Assembly (NCBI RefSeq): GCF_019320115.1
Contig: NC_089588.1
Span: 118,000,803-118,064,802 of the forward strand
Origin: Miscanthus floridulus
Taxonomy: Eukaryota > Streptophyta > Magnoliopsida > Poales > Poaceae
Length of the DNA: 64,000 nucleotides
Reading direction: 5' to 3'
Position 1 is the stretch's first letter. Each line of letters starts with the position of its first letter. The translations under genes were made by a program, and so were the position numbers. Under the pieces are notes generated by a model that did not search any database, was not told the DNA's origin, and was given only the letters and a program-made list of their open reading frames with translations. Below are positions 46,221-57,059 of this stretch, in pieces.

Positions 46221-46318
46221 ATATCACTGCCGGTTTTCAAAATAAACCGACAGTGATAACAAGCATCACTGTCGGTTTCTTCTCATCACTGCCGGTTTCT
46301 TGAAACCGACAGTGATGT
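46221..46318. repeat. Internal copy of CACTA-3 subterminal repeats (4)
   Basis: Three pairs of ATCACTGCCGGTTT and AAACCGACAGTGAT lie just left of the 501-bp array. Confidence 0.9.
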
Positions 46319-46375
46319 TTATATATATTAAAAAAATTCTTTTATATACTGAATAAATAGAAGCATATGTATTCC

Positions 46376-47790
46376 TATGTCGAAATGGCTTGAATTTTTT
46401 TGACAAGCGTGTACACCCAAATTAAGATCCCACACAGGATCTTAGGTTTTTCTAATCATTTTTTATTAATTATATTTTTCTGTGTGCTGAATGAGACAAA
46501 AGAGGGTGAATTTCATCTTGGACCCAATAGATTTTTTCATCCACCTCCACAAAATTCTTATCCCTAGGGCACATTAGAGCCTGTGTAAAAGTTTGGCACC
46601 ATTCCGGATCTTTTCGTGGGTAGACTCAGTTCAACCTATAATTAAACGGTCTCGTCGCGCGAAAATTCAATTAAACCTCAGAAAGTAGCAAACCTTCTCC
46701 GGAAAATCCCAAACTTGGTGTTTCCTTCACACGTGGCACGTGCAAGCCTAAGAAAAAGTTTGAGACCAATACGACACCGGAATGCCTATGAACCACAGAA
46801 ACCTTGATAACCTATGTGTATAGTCATGGTTCGATGAAAGGGCACATGTACCTCTGTGAAGCATGTATACTCCGCCTATGTCGAAATGGCTTGAAATTTT
46901 TTTGGCAAGCATGTACACCCAAATTAAGACCCCACACAGGATCTTAGGTTTTTCTGTTCATTTTTTTATTTATTATATTTTTCTCTGTGCCAAATGAGAC
47001 AAAAGAGGGTGAATTTCATCTTGGACCCAATAGATTTTTTCATCCACCTCCACAAAATTCTTATCCCTAGGGCACATTAGAGCCTGTGTAAAAGTTTGGC
47101 ACCATTCCGGATCTTTTCGTGGGTAGACTCAGTTCAACCTATAATTAAACGGTCTCGTCGCGCGAAATTCAATTAAACCTCAGAAAGTAGCAAACCATCT
47201 CCGAAAATCCCAAACTTGGTGTTTCCTTCACACGTGGCACGTGCAAGCCTAAGAAAAAGTTTGAGACCAATACGACACCGGAATGCCTATGAACCATAGA
47301 AACCTTGATAACCTATGTGTATAGTCATGGTTCGATGAAAGGGCACATGTACCTCTGTGAAGCATGTATACTCCGCCTATGTCGAAATGGCTTGAAATTT
47401 TTTTGGCAAGCATGTACACCCAAATTAAGACCCCACACAGGATCTTAGGTTTTTCTGTTCATTTTTTTATTTATTATATTTTTCTCTGTGCCAAATGAGA
47501 CAAAAGAGGGTGAATTTCATCTTGGACCCAATAGATTTTTTCATCCACCTCCACAAAATTCTTATCCCTAGGGCACATTAGAGCCTGTGTAAAAGTTTGG
47601 CACCATTCTAGATCTTTTCGTGGGTAGACTCAGTTCAACCTATAATTAAACGGTGTCGTCAGCGCGAAATTCAATTAAACCTCAGAAAGTAGCAAACCAT
47701 CTCCGGAAAATCCCAAACTTGGTGTTTCCTTCACACGTGGCACGTGCAAGCCTGAGAATAATTTTGAGACAAATACGACACTGGAATGTT
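46376..47790. repeat. 501-bp tandem array in CACTA-3
   Basis: The landmark GTCGAAATGGCTTGAA starts at about 46,379, 46,880 and 47,381, giving a period of 501 bp and about 2.8 nearly identical copies. No frame is preserved. A diverged single unit in inverse orientation lies at about 59,131-59,648 inside another element. Confidence 0.9.
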
Positions 47791-47891
47791 ACACGAATTA
47801 CATGCATGACAATAATTAAACACACAAAGCCGTACATATTAAAATTAGAACCCAATTAAACTACGACCTTGAAAACCTAGCTAAATAAACA

Positions 47892-49117
47892 TTAATTACT
47901 ATCGGAATCACTGCCGGGATCGATCGGGCCACGCACACTAACATGCCTCTGTAGCCATATATGGTAATTGATGTCACGGATTATGTATCCGCTTGTATCG
48001 ATGAAGTCCAATGCCCTAATGAGTGCACTCTCTCGTGCCTCACAATACCGAAAGAATGGTCGGCCATAGATGTAACCTACTGAACGACCACTGCCCCTGT
48101 TAGTAATCCTTATGCAGTACTGGCGTCCTTCTATAGTGAGCTGGCCGAGGTTTCCATTGCAGAAGTCCCAATCGTACCCGAGTTGCTCCGTAGCTTGGTC
48201 TAGAACGGCCCACAAGCCACATGCAGCATAGGTAAGGTCCTGTAGCGCAATCTGCATGTGGAGAAAAAGAAAAAAATTAGAGAATGTTATTACAATAATA
48301 AACAACAAATAACCACGACTCAGGTATAAGTGACCATTTTACCACATCCGCATGGTTGTAGCTCGCAAACCATTCGCTTGCTTGCGGGACGGGGATATCA
48401 CCAGCATTCAAAGCAAGTGCCTTGAAGTGCGAGAAATCAGGCACATCATAGCAAATACGTCGAAGTGCCTCTAAACAAATGCGCACGGCACTTAATTGGG
48501 CGCTTATCATGTCCGGGCTCTGTATTCCCGTCCCGTGGATATGGTTCCGATGATTTGAACCCCTCACAGGGATGAAAAAACTGAGTTCACACGTCCATAG
48601 CCGACCACTTGCATTAGATGCCGTGTTCTCGACTGATGTCCGAGATAAAGAACCAGCTAAGTGCTGTTCGCAGCCAATCTATTGGGGATATAGTCTGCGA
48701 CATATATGCATGCAACAATGATATTAAACTAATTACAGTTATTTGTTAGCATCAAAAAACAAAAGATGTTGGAAAATATTTCATACAATAGCTGGAACAG
48801 GGAACCGTGGAATGGCCACATTAGGAGCGAATGGCTCATCGCCAGGGTGGAAACCTGGTTCTTGTGGTGGGGGAGGTCCGTTGTTCATACCACCTGATCG
48901 ATAAAATGCAAAAAAAATATGAACATAAAATATATGCACAAAAAATTCTTCCAAGTAAAATGTGGCAACATAATTAAATATAGATCGAATGCAAGGAATA
49001 AGAATATATATAAATGTAGAATGCAAAGAAACATGAATATAAATATAGATCAAATGAATATAGATAGAATATTGGAGAAGACAACATATCAATACCATTG
49101 AAAAATGCAGGAGCCAT
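47892..49117 (-). CDS. Intact four-exon CACTA-borne gene, unknown family (274 aa)
   Basis: Predicted CDS is complement(47892..48251, 48343..48678, 48787..48893, 49096..49117). All introns have GT-AG ends. Exon 1 is 22 nt, and after exon 2 every junction falls between codons. The protein starts MAPAFFNGGMNNGPPPPQEP and has a Pro-rich N-terminus with PGDEPFAPNVAIPRFPVPA. A middle domain follows (SGRLWTCELSFFIPVRG, LSAVRICLEALRRICYDVPD, QASEWFASYNHADV). The C-terminal domain has DLTYAACGLWAVLDQATEQL, GRQYCIRITNRGSG, YIYGRPFFRYCEARESALIR and INYHIWLQRHVSVRGPIDPG. There is no stop or frameshift, unlike the transposase and Ulp1-type genes of the same element. I do not recognise the family or a catalytic motif. 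It has its own TATA box 120 bp upstream, next to internal terminal-type repeats. Confidence 0.75.
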
Positions 49118-49233
49118 GACCAAATCACGTAGAGAGAGAGTGGATGTCTTGAGAAGTGAGAGTGAAATGTGAGAAATGAGACTGAGAGAGTTCGTGGGTG
49201 GGTGGGAATCGATGTATGTGGCCGGCAGTTTGT

Positions 49234-49241
49234 TTTATATA
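49234..49241 (-). promoter_or_regulatory. TATA box of the four-exon CACTA-3 gene
   Basis: CCTATATAAAACA on the minus strand is about 120 bp upstream of ATG 49,117 and 12 bp from an internal palindromic repeat cluster (49,253-49,376). Confidence 0.7.
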
Positions 49242-49252
49242 GGGGGGCATGG

Positions 49253-49376
49253 ACATCACTGCCGGTTTTTAAATAGAACCGACAGTGAAAGTTACTATCA
49301 CTGTCGGTTTTTAAATAGAACCGACAGTGAAGGTGACTATCACTACCGGTTTCTAAATAGAACCGACAGTGAAGGT
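49253..49376. repeat. Internal copy of CACTA-3 subterminal repeats (5)
   Basis: Three near-identical units of about 43 bp with CACTGCCGGTTTTTAAATAG and GAACCGACAGTGAA. They abut the TATA box of the four-exon gene. Confidence 0.9.
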
Positions 49377-49967
49377 GCATATATGTGAAGGATATATTTA
49401 TTTAGATACTACAGTGGGAAAGTTTTAACAACAACGATATATTTATTTAGATAGTAATGAAATACATCAAAAAATTAGAAATAAGTTACATATACGATAA
49501 CAAAGACCTTACACTAAAATTACATATACGATAACAAAGACCTATTTGCATACAGGTCAATGTTACCATCAATGTGTATCAACACATTATAATTTAACCA
49601 CCTCAGTAGCATTCTTCTAGCACCAACTAGGGTCAAACAACAGCACCGAGGTGGTCTACGAGCTATACCGGTTGGAGATGATAAGGTGGCATCGATGAAT
49701 CCATGCCTCTGCTGTACAGTCTAGAGCACATCGGATTCAGCTCGGCACCACAGCGGATGGCTCTGTGAACCTCGTGGCATCTCCAATCTTCGGCGTTGCT
49801 CTATCTTCAGTAGCATTCTTCTAGTACCTCATGTGTGCACCATTTTGGTGGACTACGATGCATAATTATATATGTGGTTTATTATGAGAGGAAAACATTG
49901 TATCATGGCTGATAAGGCCTAGTTGAAACCAACATGCATGGAGAGGCTAGCTCCTGGCCGAGGGCCA
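49377..49967 (-). other. Short decayed transcription unit in CACTA-3
   Basis: Downstream (minus sense) of the TATA box at 49,968 a short open frame starts near 49,904 and stops after about 17 codons. GTAGCATTCTTCTAG occurs at about 49,606 and 49,810. I see no domain. It may be a degenerate gene. Confidence 0.3.
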
Positions 49968-49974
49968 TTTTATA
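49968..49974 (-). promoter_or_regulatory. Internal TATA box in CACTA-3 (leftward, second)
   Basis: CTCTATAAAATGG on the minus strand is about 115 bp from the internal repeat cluster at 50,090-50,252, the same layout as at 44,030 and 49,236. Confidence 0.5.
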
Positions 49975-50089
49975 GAGGCTAGCATCGTGGTACATTTTTA
50001 TTTTGAACTAAAGTTGTCGGGGTTGGTGGGAGCAGTGTTCCAACGGTTGTGCTCATGGGAGCACTGTTGGCATGTGAGGAGCATCTACA

Positions 50090-50252
50090 TATCACTGTCG
50101 GTTTTAGTTTAAAAACCGACAATGAATGGGGCCTTCTGTGTCGGTTTGAGCAACCGACTATGATAGAAGCTATCACTGCCAATTTTAAAACCAAAACCGA
50201 CAGTGAAGGGCCCTGCCACCAACTTTAGGTAAAAAATATTAAAAAAATAGTG
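50090..50252. repeat. Internal copy of CACTA-3 subterminal repeats (6)
   Basis: Diverged pairs such as ATCACTGTCGGTTTTAG and AAAACCGACAATGA, then AACCGACAGTGAAGG and TAGTGTCGGTTTGG. Confidence 0.8.
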
Positions 50253-50300
50253 TCGGTTTGGAGCCTGCCATCGCAGCCTTTTATAAAAAATATAAAAAAG

Positions 50301-50375
50301 TTTGACCCGCTTGAGATTCGAGCGCGGGTCACGGGGTCGAGAGTGCGTGGCCTTAACCGCTGAGTTAGGATAGGG
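50301..50375 (-). other. tRNA-like module 6 in CACTA-3 (minus strand)
   Basis: On the minus strand TAACTCAGCGG is followed by GCTCGAATCTC at tRNA-like spacing. Confidence 0.55.
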
Positions 50376-50457
50376 AGTTCGGTTAGAATGGTTTTATTTT
50401 TTCTTTTATCCCATTGTAATGCACTACTAAATAATAAATGCAAAATCAAAAAAGTTT

Positions 50458-50527
50458 GGCCCGCCTGGGATTCGAGCGCGGGTCTCAGAGTACAGAGTGC
50501 GCGGCCTTAACCGCTGAGCTAGAATAG
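50458..50527 (-). other. tRNA-like module 7 in CACTA-3 (minus strand)
   Basis: TAGCTCAGCGG and GCTCGAATCCC on the minus strand match A and B boxes well. It is a diverged tandem copy of module 6, about 155 bp away. Confidence 0.6.
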
Positions 50528-50809
50528 GGAGTTCACTTATTTTGCTTTTCTTTCTTTATTTATTAATAGAAATAATGCAGTTAGTTTATATTCTAAAATA
50601 ACACAAAAATTTGTGTCTTGATTATTTAATTCTATGATAATGAATTAATGGTCTATAATTATCAAATAATAGTGTTTGTGAACATCATCTTAATATTTGA
50701 TTACATAGTCAATAATTAAATTGTAGAGATGCGCACAAAATATAAATTAAATATTCAGTGTGAATTACTGATACAACGTCTGCATAATGATTACATAGTT
50801 AACAATAAT

Positions 50810-53800
50810 CTAACTATCTTTAGGTCCATCAACAATGAGGGCCTCATTGTGATCAATTCGTACGTAAGCAGGTTCGTCACCCTCTTGAAGGATAGGTAGG
50901 GGTACGTTCAGCCCGAATGGAGGCATTTCCTGATAGCCCCTGTAGTCTTCTTCGTCCGTCACTCCATCGACACCGACAATCTTCCTTTTCCCTTCTAGGA
51001 CTACTTTTAGCCTTCCTTTTGTCTTGTTGTCCCTTGCATAGAAGACTTGCATAACATCTCTTGCAAGGACGAAGGGGTCGTCTCTGTATGCGGTCTTAGT
51101 GAGATCAACGGTAGTGAACCCTTCGCTGTCAGTGTTGATTTCCTCGAGCCGGACCCACTGGCAGCGAAAAAGAGCTACCTTCAACAGGACCGTAGGCTAG
51201 CTCCCATATCTCCTCTATGAAACCATAGTATGTCGCCTGCACGTTGCCAGTTCTCGTCGTGAGCATCAAAACTGAACACCACAATTTTGGTATGTGCTCT
51301 TTCCATCTTGCTTTTTTGTGTAAAATGTGAATCCATTGATCTCATACCCTTGGTACTTAAGATATGTACTCGAAGGTCCCTTGGCTAAGGCATCCAGTTG
51401 ATTACCCAACTTTATTCCAAGCAAGCGACGTCGCAACCAGCTGACAAATTCCTCCTTATGTTTTTTATCCAGCCAAGCCTGTGACCTGCTCGGATACAGA
51501 GTTTGCAGCGATTGCCTGTGCTCATCAATGTATGGCATCACACCCTCGGCTTGCTGGAGAACAGCGAACTAGTGCCTGTCTGAAAGAAACAGGGTCGTCT
51601 ACTGTAACAGATTTCTCCCCGATCGTTCCTTTGCCACGTAGTCTTCCCTCATGACGAGATTCTAGAACTCTGACCCTTTTGATGTCTAGATAATATGTGC
51701 AGAACTCAATGGCCTCCTCCATTGACCATCCTTCAACCATGCCCCCTTCTAGCCTAAATCTGTTCCTAACATACCTCCTGAAAACTTTCATCAATCTTTC
51801 GAAAGGAAACATCTGATGCAGGTACATTGGGCCAAGGGCTCTAATTTGGTCAACAAGATGAATGAGCAGATGCAATGAGATATCAAAGTAAGTCGCGGGA
51901 AATGCATCTCAAGCCTAACGAGAGTTTCGGCTATGTCCCGCTGTAGCTGCTCTAGCGTGGACACATCAATGACCTTTTTTGAGATCGCGTTGAAGAACGA
52001 GCAAAGCTTTATGATTGGGGCGCAGACCTTTGGGGGGAGGATACCACGCAGGGCAACAGGGAGCAGCTGAGTCATAATGACATGACAGTCATGGGCCTTC
52101 ATAGGGCCATAGTTGAACTTGAGTTCTCTCATGTTCACTAGCCTCTTCGGGTTCGCACAGTAGCCCATCGGGACTTTGAGTTCATTGAAGAAAGAAATAA
52201 GCGCACGCTTTTCTTCCTTCTTCAATGTCCATGACGCAACCGGAAGTTCGAACTGGCCATTCTCTAGCTCCACGGGATGCAGCTCCTTCCTGATTCCCAA
52301 GTGTTGCATGTCCAGGCATGTGGCTAGTGAATCCTTCGATGTCCCCCGGTGTCCATCAAGGTGTTAAGAGTGTTAGCGCACACGTTTTTAGTGATGTGCA
52401 TGGGATCAAGACAGTGGCGTACACTCAGAAATGGCTAGTAAGGTAGTTTCCAGAAAACCATTTTTTTCTTCCAAACGCTCCCATCAGGCGCTGCTACTGC
52501 ATTGTCCCCCTTCCCAAGGACAACCTCCAGTTTGTTGAGTTCTCGAAGTATCGCAGGCCCGTCTCGATATTTTGGAGCTAAGCGTTTCTCAATAGTACCA
52601 TTGAAATCTTTTCTGTTCCTGCGGTAAGGGTGATCCTTAGGTAGGAACCTACGGTGTCCCATATAAACTATCTTTGAGTTATTTGGCAGATTTACCGCAT
52701 CGGTGTCGTCCAAGCACTCGACACATTCAAGTATAGCCTTTTGTCTTCTCTCCGGACAACGAACCTCGACCTGGCAGGTCGATGATTGTAGCGATAAGTA
52801 CTCCCTTGATCGTGACATGTTCCTTTTTGTACTCGTCCCAAACATCCGGCACACCCTTTTCAAACATCTCCACTAGTTCATCGATCACTGGTTCCAGAAA
52901 CACATCGATGTCATTCCTAGGCTGTCTTGGCCCTTGGATCAGTAGTGGCATCTGGATGTACGACCGCTTCATACAGACCCAAGGTGGAAGGTTGTATATA
53001 CAGAGCGTCACTGGCCAGGTGCTATGATTGCTTCTAACCTGGTCGAAAGGATTCATCCCATCTATGCTCAAAGCAAACCAAAGGTGCCTTACCTCTCCAC
53101 CGATGTCCTTATAGAACATAGTATTGATAGTCCTCCAGTCATGCCCATCGGTGGGGTGCCTCATCATTGTATCTTTCTTACGCTCTTCGCCATGCCAGTG
53201 CAACTAGCTTGGCTGACTTTGCACATGCAAACAGCCTATGCACCCGGGGAGCTATAGGAAATACCAAATGACCTTTATGGGACCTCCTCTGGTCTTGGTA
53301 CCCTCATCTGACGGCCCTTCCTTGTACCGTGGAGCTTCACACTTGGGGCACTTGTCCAAGTCTTTGTATTTTTCTCCACGGTACAATATGCAATCATTGG
53401 AACACGCGTGGATTTTTTCAACCTCGAGGCCGATGGGGCAGATCATTTGCTTGGCCAAGTATGTCTTTTCTGGCAACTCGTTTTTTCTGGGAGCATTTTC
53501 CTTATTATACCTAACAACTGATCGAAGCCTTTATCGCTCAATCCGTTTGTCGATTTGAACTCTAACAGCATGATGTCGGCTTCCAGTTTGCTCATTGGAC
53601 AATTCCTATACAATGGTGTTTTGCCATCTTGTCTCATTTTCTCTAGCTTTCTCAGCTGTCTTTCACTAAGACATCTGGTCTCTATATTACGTAGCAGCTG
53701 AGAAATGCCATCGTTATCCTCGGTGTCGTCAGCTAGCATGTTCCTAAACACATTATTAACTGTGGCCATAGGTTCCGTATTGACACCGGGTTCCTCGTCA

Positions 53801-54096
53801 GCATCGTGGATGGCTACGTCAGGCATGTCCACATCATCATCGTTTTCCCATAGAACATTCACACCAACCTCGCCATGCATAGTCCATATCGTATAGTTTG
53901 GCATGAACCCCCTGGTAATCAAGTGCGATCGTATAGACTCAATTTGACGAAAGTTCCTATGATTCTTGCAATCTTTGCATGGGCAGAAGACAGGGTTCCC
54001 ATTCCCAGCATGGGCTTTGGCATCGGTGATAAACTGGCTGACGCCATGCATGTACCGCTTGTCCGTTCAGGACAGATGCATCCACTCTCGATCCAT
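50810..54096 (-). pseudogene. CACTA-3 TNP2-type transposase, heavily broken
   Basis: The minus strand starts at ATG 54,096 (MDREWMHLS) and hits TGA at 54,067-54,069, nine codons later. Fragments in order: transposase-associated domain with FCPCKDCKNH and SIRSHLITRGFMPNYTIW; KIHACSNDCILYRGEKYK with CPKCEAPRYK; TNP2 core with FALSIDGMNPF, NHSTWPVTLCIYNLPPWVC and RNDIDVFLEPVIDE; DUF4218 with KAHDCHVIMTQLLPVALRG and YLHQMFPFERLMKVFRRYV; DUF4216 with YRDDPFVLARDVMQVFYA, ending DGPKDS at 50,810. At least six frame changes and stops separate them. Domain order equals that of CACTA-2. The enzyme family excises and inserts CACTA elements; this copy is dead and older than the CACTA-2 one. Confidence 0.88.
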
Positions 54097-54734
54097 CTCT
54101 GCACAAAAAAATACTGAGACAGTAATTACAAAGAATTAATAAGAAATCGAGCTTCATGAACAACAATTGTAGCTCGAAAGTACCATTTTTGGAAAACATT
54201 ATTGTACACTAATTATTGAAAAATTGAAATTGGTAGCCCCGGCCCTGTAAATTGAAAATCGTAGTAAAAAACAATTATTGCACAATATTGAAGAACAACT
54301 ATTCTACTCTACTTCTAAGAACTAATTATAGCATCACATACTAACAATGATGATCTTGACCACCATGGAATAATTAGCTAGGAATTTAAATGTGTTCATA
54401 GACACCAACCTTTTGGATGATGGACTCACCACAATTTGAGCCTGGCACAAATGTCCAATTGGAAAAGTGCTCTCTAGAATGGAGAAAGAACTAGAATGAG
54501 AATCAAGCAATGTAGCCATCAAAACGAAGCTAATTAAGCAACAAAATCAAAGGAGTCGATGTTTGTTACTAACCTTAAAGCAAAAAGATCAAGCCATTCT
54601 TCAAAATCCAAGCACTAGCTTCATGGTGAAGAGCAGCCACAACAATGGAGGGAAGGTTCCAAACACGCGCCCCTGTTCTCGGGATGGAAGAGAGGAGAAA
54701 GGAGAGGACGGCTGTAGCCTTTTTTCTGTTGTAG
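54097..54734 (-). other. 5' leader region of the CACTA-3 transposase
   Basis: AT-rich sequence between the right terminal array and the transposase start. A leader exon with an intron is plausible, since AAGGTTAGTAAC at about 54,575 is a donor-like sequence. No other gene is seen. Confidence 0.4.
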
Positions 54735-55008
54735 GCTTATCACCGTCGGTTCTTGGCTAGAACCGACAGTGATAGGCTCTATCACTGTTGGCTCTTGGCT
54801 TAAACCGGCAGTGATGAGTGCCCGCCAAAACACTGCCAGTTCAAGCCACAAACTGACAGTGATGTGGTCCTTCACTGCCGGTTTTAGCCCAGCCTCAATT
54901 ATTTTTTTCATTTTCAAGCTCATAACCGGCAGTGAAGGTACATCACTGCCGGTTCTCACAAATTCGGCAGTGATGATGCCGGCAGTGATGTGCAAATCTG
55001 GCGTAGTG
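54735..55008. repeat. CACTA-3 right subterminal palindromic array
   Basis: Pairs of ATCACCGTCGGTTC and GAACCGACAGTGAT repeat to the right terminus. Confidence 0.9.
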
Positions 55009-55011
55009 GTT

Positions 55012-55553
55012 GTATAGTACTCCCTCCCTTCACCAAAAGTGATGCTTTGTAGAGTACGGAACTTGTAGTTTTGAGAAGAAAGATCATTATGTGCATATAA
55101 TTTCCCAAATTGTGTTACATGGAGATATATGCAAGGATTATATTACTATTGAATATACTTAGCTTGATCATTACCTTATCTGAAATATATAATTAACTAC
55201 GATTGTATATGATCATATTATAAAAAATCTCATTGACTCAATGAAGTGAGTAAATTATGAAAAGATAAATTTGTTTATATTTTACCGTTTACATGGATAA
55301 CTTAAAACCCAGCATGTATTGTTTTCACAACAGGATTACCATATTTAAATCTTTATGAGTTGGAGACCACTGCGCATTACATTTCAGAGCAAAACATCAG
55401 TCTAGGAGGTAGTCCATATGATTGGTTTTCGTTGTTCGTTCTAGGTTTATTTTCATGTTACACATAGTATAATTGTGCTGGTCCGGTTCAGTAGATATGA
55501 CATGGCAGGATAACATTGTTTTCATGTGGGTGAAAGGTTACAAGTAAAATTCA
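55012..55553. repeat. Duplicated segment, copy B, right part
   Basis: It continues copy B from GTATAGTACTCCCTCCC to AAGTAAAATTCAGC, matching 636-1,226 except for scattered substitutions and a loss of about 46 bp near 55,527. Confidence 0.9.
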
Positions 55554-55603
55554 GCGCGCGCGCACACAGATATATATATATAGATAGATAGATAGATAGA
55601 TAT
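55554..55603. repeat. (CG)n, (TA)n and (TAGA)n microsatellites
   Basis: GCGCGCGCACACAGA leads into TATATATATA and several TAGA units. It marks the edge of the duplicated segment, as the CA tract does in copy A. Confidence 0.9.
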
Positions 55604-55866
55604 AGAACTACTACCCTGTAGCTGGCTACAAAATAACTTATTCTGTAGCCACTTTGAGTTACGATAATTACTATGTTAATTTACGAGATCATAGTAACTC
55701 CTTACTAAATGATTTACTATAACGTTATGGTAAATATCCCCATGTGTTATAGTAACCCAACTATCGTAAATATGTATTGACATTATCGTAAATTAGTATA
55801 TAAAATTATCGTAAATGGAGGTGGCTACAGAATAACTTATTTTGTAGCTGGCTACTGAATATACTC
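55604..55866. mobile_element. MITE copy 1 with GTAGC-type inverted ends
   Basis: The left end CTGTAGCTGGCTACAAAATA and the right end TTTTGTAGCTGGCTACTG are inverse. The interior is AT-rich with many TTACGATAA motifs. No coding capacity. Confidence 0.7.
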
Positions 55867-55883
55867 TCCATATATATATATAT

Positions 55884-56124
55884 AGAACTACTATCCTATA
55901 GCTGGCTACAAAATAACTTATTCTGTAGCCACTTTGAGTTACGATAATTACTATGTTAATTTACGATATTATAGTAACTCCTTACTAAGTGGTTTACTAT
56001 AACATTATGATAAATATCCCCATGTGTTATAGTAACAATATGTATTGGCATTATCGTAAATTAGTATAAAAAATTATCGTAAATGGAGGTGGCTACAAAA
56101 TAACTTATTTTGTAGCCGGCTAAT
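55884..56124. mobile_element. MITE copy 2, tandem to copy 1
   Basis: The same element repeats in the same orientation after a 17-bp TA-rich spacer, with about 20 bp missing in the middle. It ends TTTTGTAGCCGGCTAATAT. Confidence 0.7.
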
Positions 56125-56334
56125 ATAACTCAACTGTTCTTTGTGATTCGGTACCGCTTGAACTAACTGTCCCAATTCTTGGTAGGCTTTGGGATGGCTT
56201 TTGGGCAATAGGTTTACTTTGGATTGGACAAATAGGTGTTGCTCTTAGGCAGCTAGAGACTAGACTGTTCCGGTCCCTTTGGGCTCTTAAAAGAATATGC
56301 TGTAATTCATCTTCTGCAATGAAACACCTCTGAC

Positions 56335-56400
56335 ATACTTTACATCAACAATTCTCCATTAAAGATCTTGGTCAACTTTACTTCTGGGTATTGAGGTATA
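56335..56400 (+). pseudogene. Fragment of a Ty1-copia reverse transcriptase
   Basis: Plus-strand QQFSIKDLGQLYFWVLRY resembles the copia RT motif KDLG-LHYFLG with a frameshift. It is too short to place in a family. Confidence 0.45.
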
Positions 56401-56610
56401 TATGGTACATAATATTGTTGTTGCAGCGACATGTGGGACCTAGCAGAGCAGAGCTAGGTCTAGGCATCGTAGTTGTGCCATTCTAGTAAAAATTCAAAAA
56501 TGATGTTGTCGTTATTACAATCAGTCCGTGGTGATAACCGTCGGCCGCTCGTTACCCAATATCTGACATCTGCTTGGGATAACTAATGTCAGTCTAAATA
56601 ACTTGTTATT

Positions 56611-56913
56611 TTGTGGATTTTAACACCCCGGGCAACAACAGATGAGGAAAACCAACATTTCGGTGACACGTCCACGGGTTCATCCCCTGACTACGAGGCT
56701 CGCCATCGTCCTCTCCAGCTCCAGCCCCGGGCCTCGTTCAAGGGCAAAGGGAACCAGACCCTGGTGGTCGCTCAGCCACACCACCAGGAGGTGAGGCCGC
56801 ATGTGGCAGCACCCGCACGGCCGGAAGGCCCATCTCCGAAAGGCATAATGGCCCATCTACGCGCCGTCGCAGCCGGTCTAAAAGCATCCCGACTCTCGGC
56901 GGTACACGAGTAG
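56611..56913 (+). other. Unrecognised open frame, 100 codons
   Basis: The frame is more GC-rich than its surroundings and reads TDEENQHFGDTSTGSSPDYE, LQLQPRASFKGKGNQTLVV and KGIMAHLRAVAAGLKASRL. Its base composition suggests captured or once-coding DNA. No domain is recognised and no promoter is evident. Confidence 0.3.
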
Positions 56914-57059
56914 TTGGTACCTATCTTGCCTGCCTACGGAATAATATTCGTGTTTGTATTTCTTCTCTTCCTGAAAATTGTTACATCTACTAACACTACT
57001 AGAGAACAGACTTTAGAACGATGTCCCAATTTAGCATTAGCTTCGGCATTTTTTTGCCT

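Larger units (their letters stand above)
37559..55008 (-). mobile_element. CACTA-3, complete CACTA (En/Spm) transposon
   Basis: The 17.45-kb element starts CACTACCCCAGATCTGGACA and ends with the inverse of CACTACGCCAGATTTGCACA. GTT flanks it on both sides, and the empty site is visible in copy A near 640. It encodes a decayed transposase, a decayed TNP1/Ulp1-type gene, an RNase H1 N-terminal-type protein, an intact four-exon gene of unknown family and a broken coiled-coil gene. It also has tandem arrays and tRNA-like modules. Confidence 0.97.

Noticed and set aside
44177..50527. Calling the tRNA-like modules real tRNA genes
   Set aside because: A and B boxes are good but acceptor and anticodon stems do not pair convincingly and several copies are diverged.
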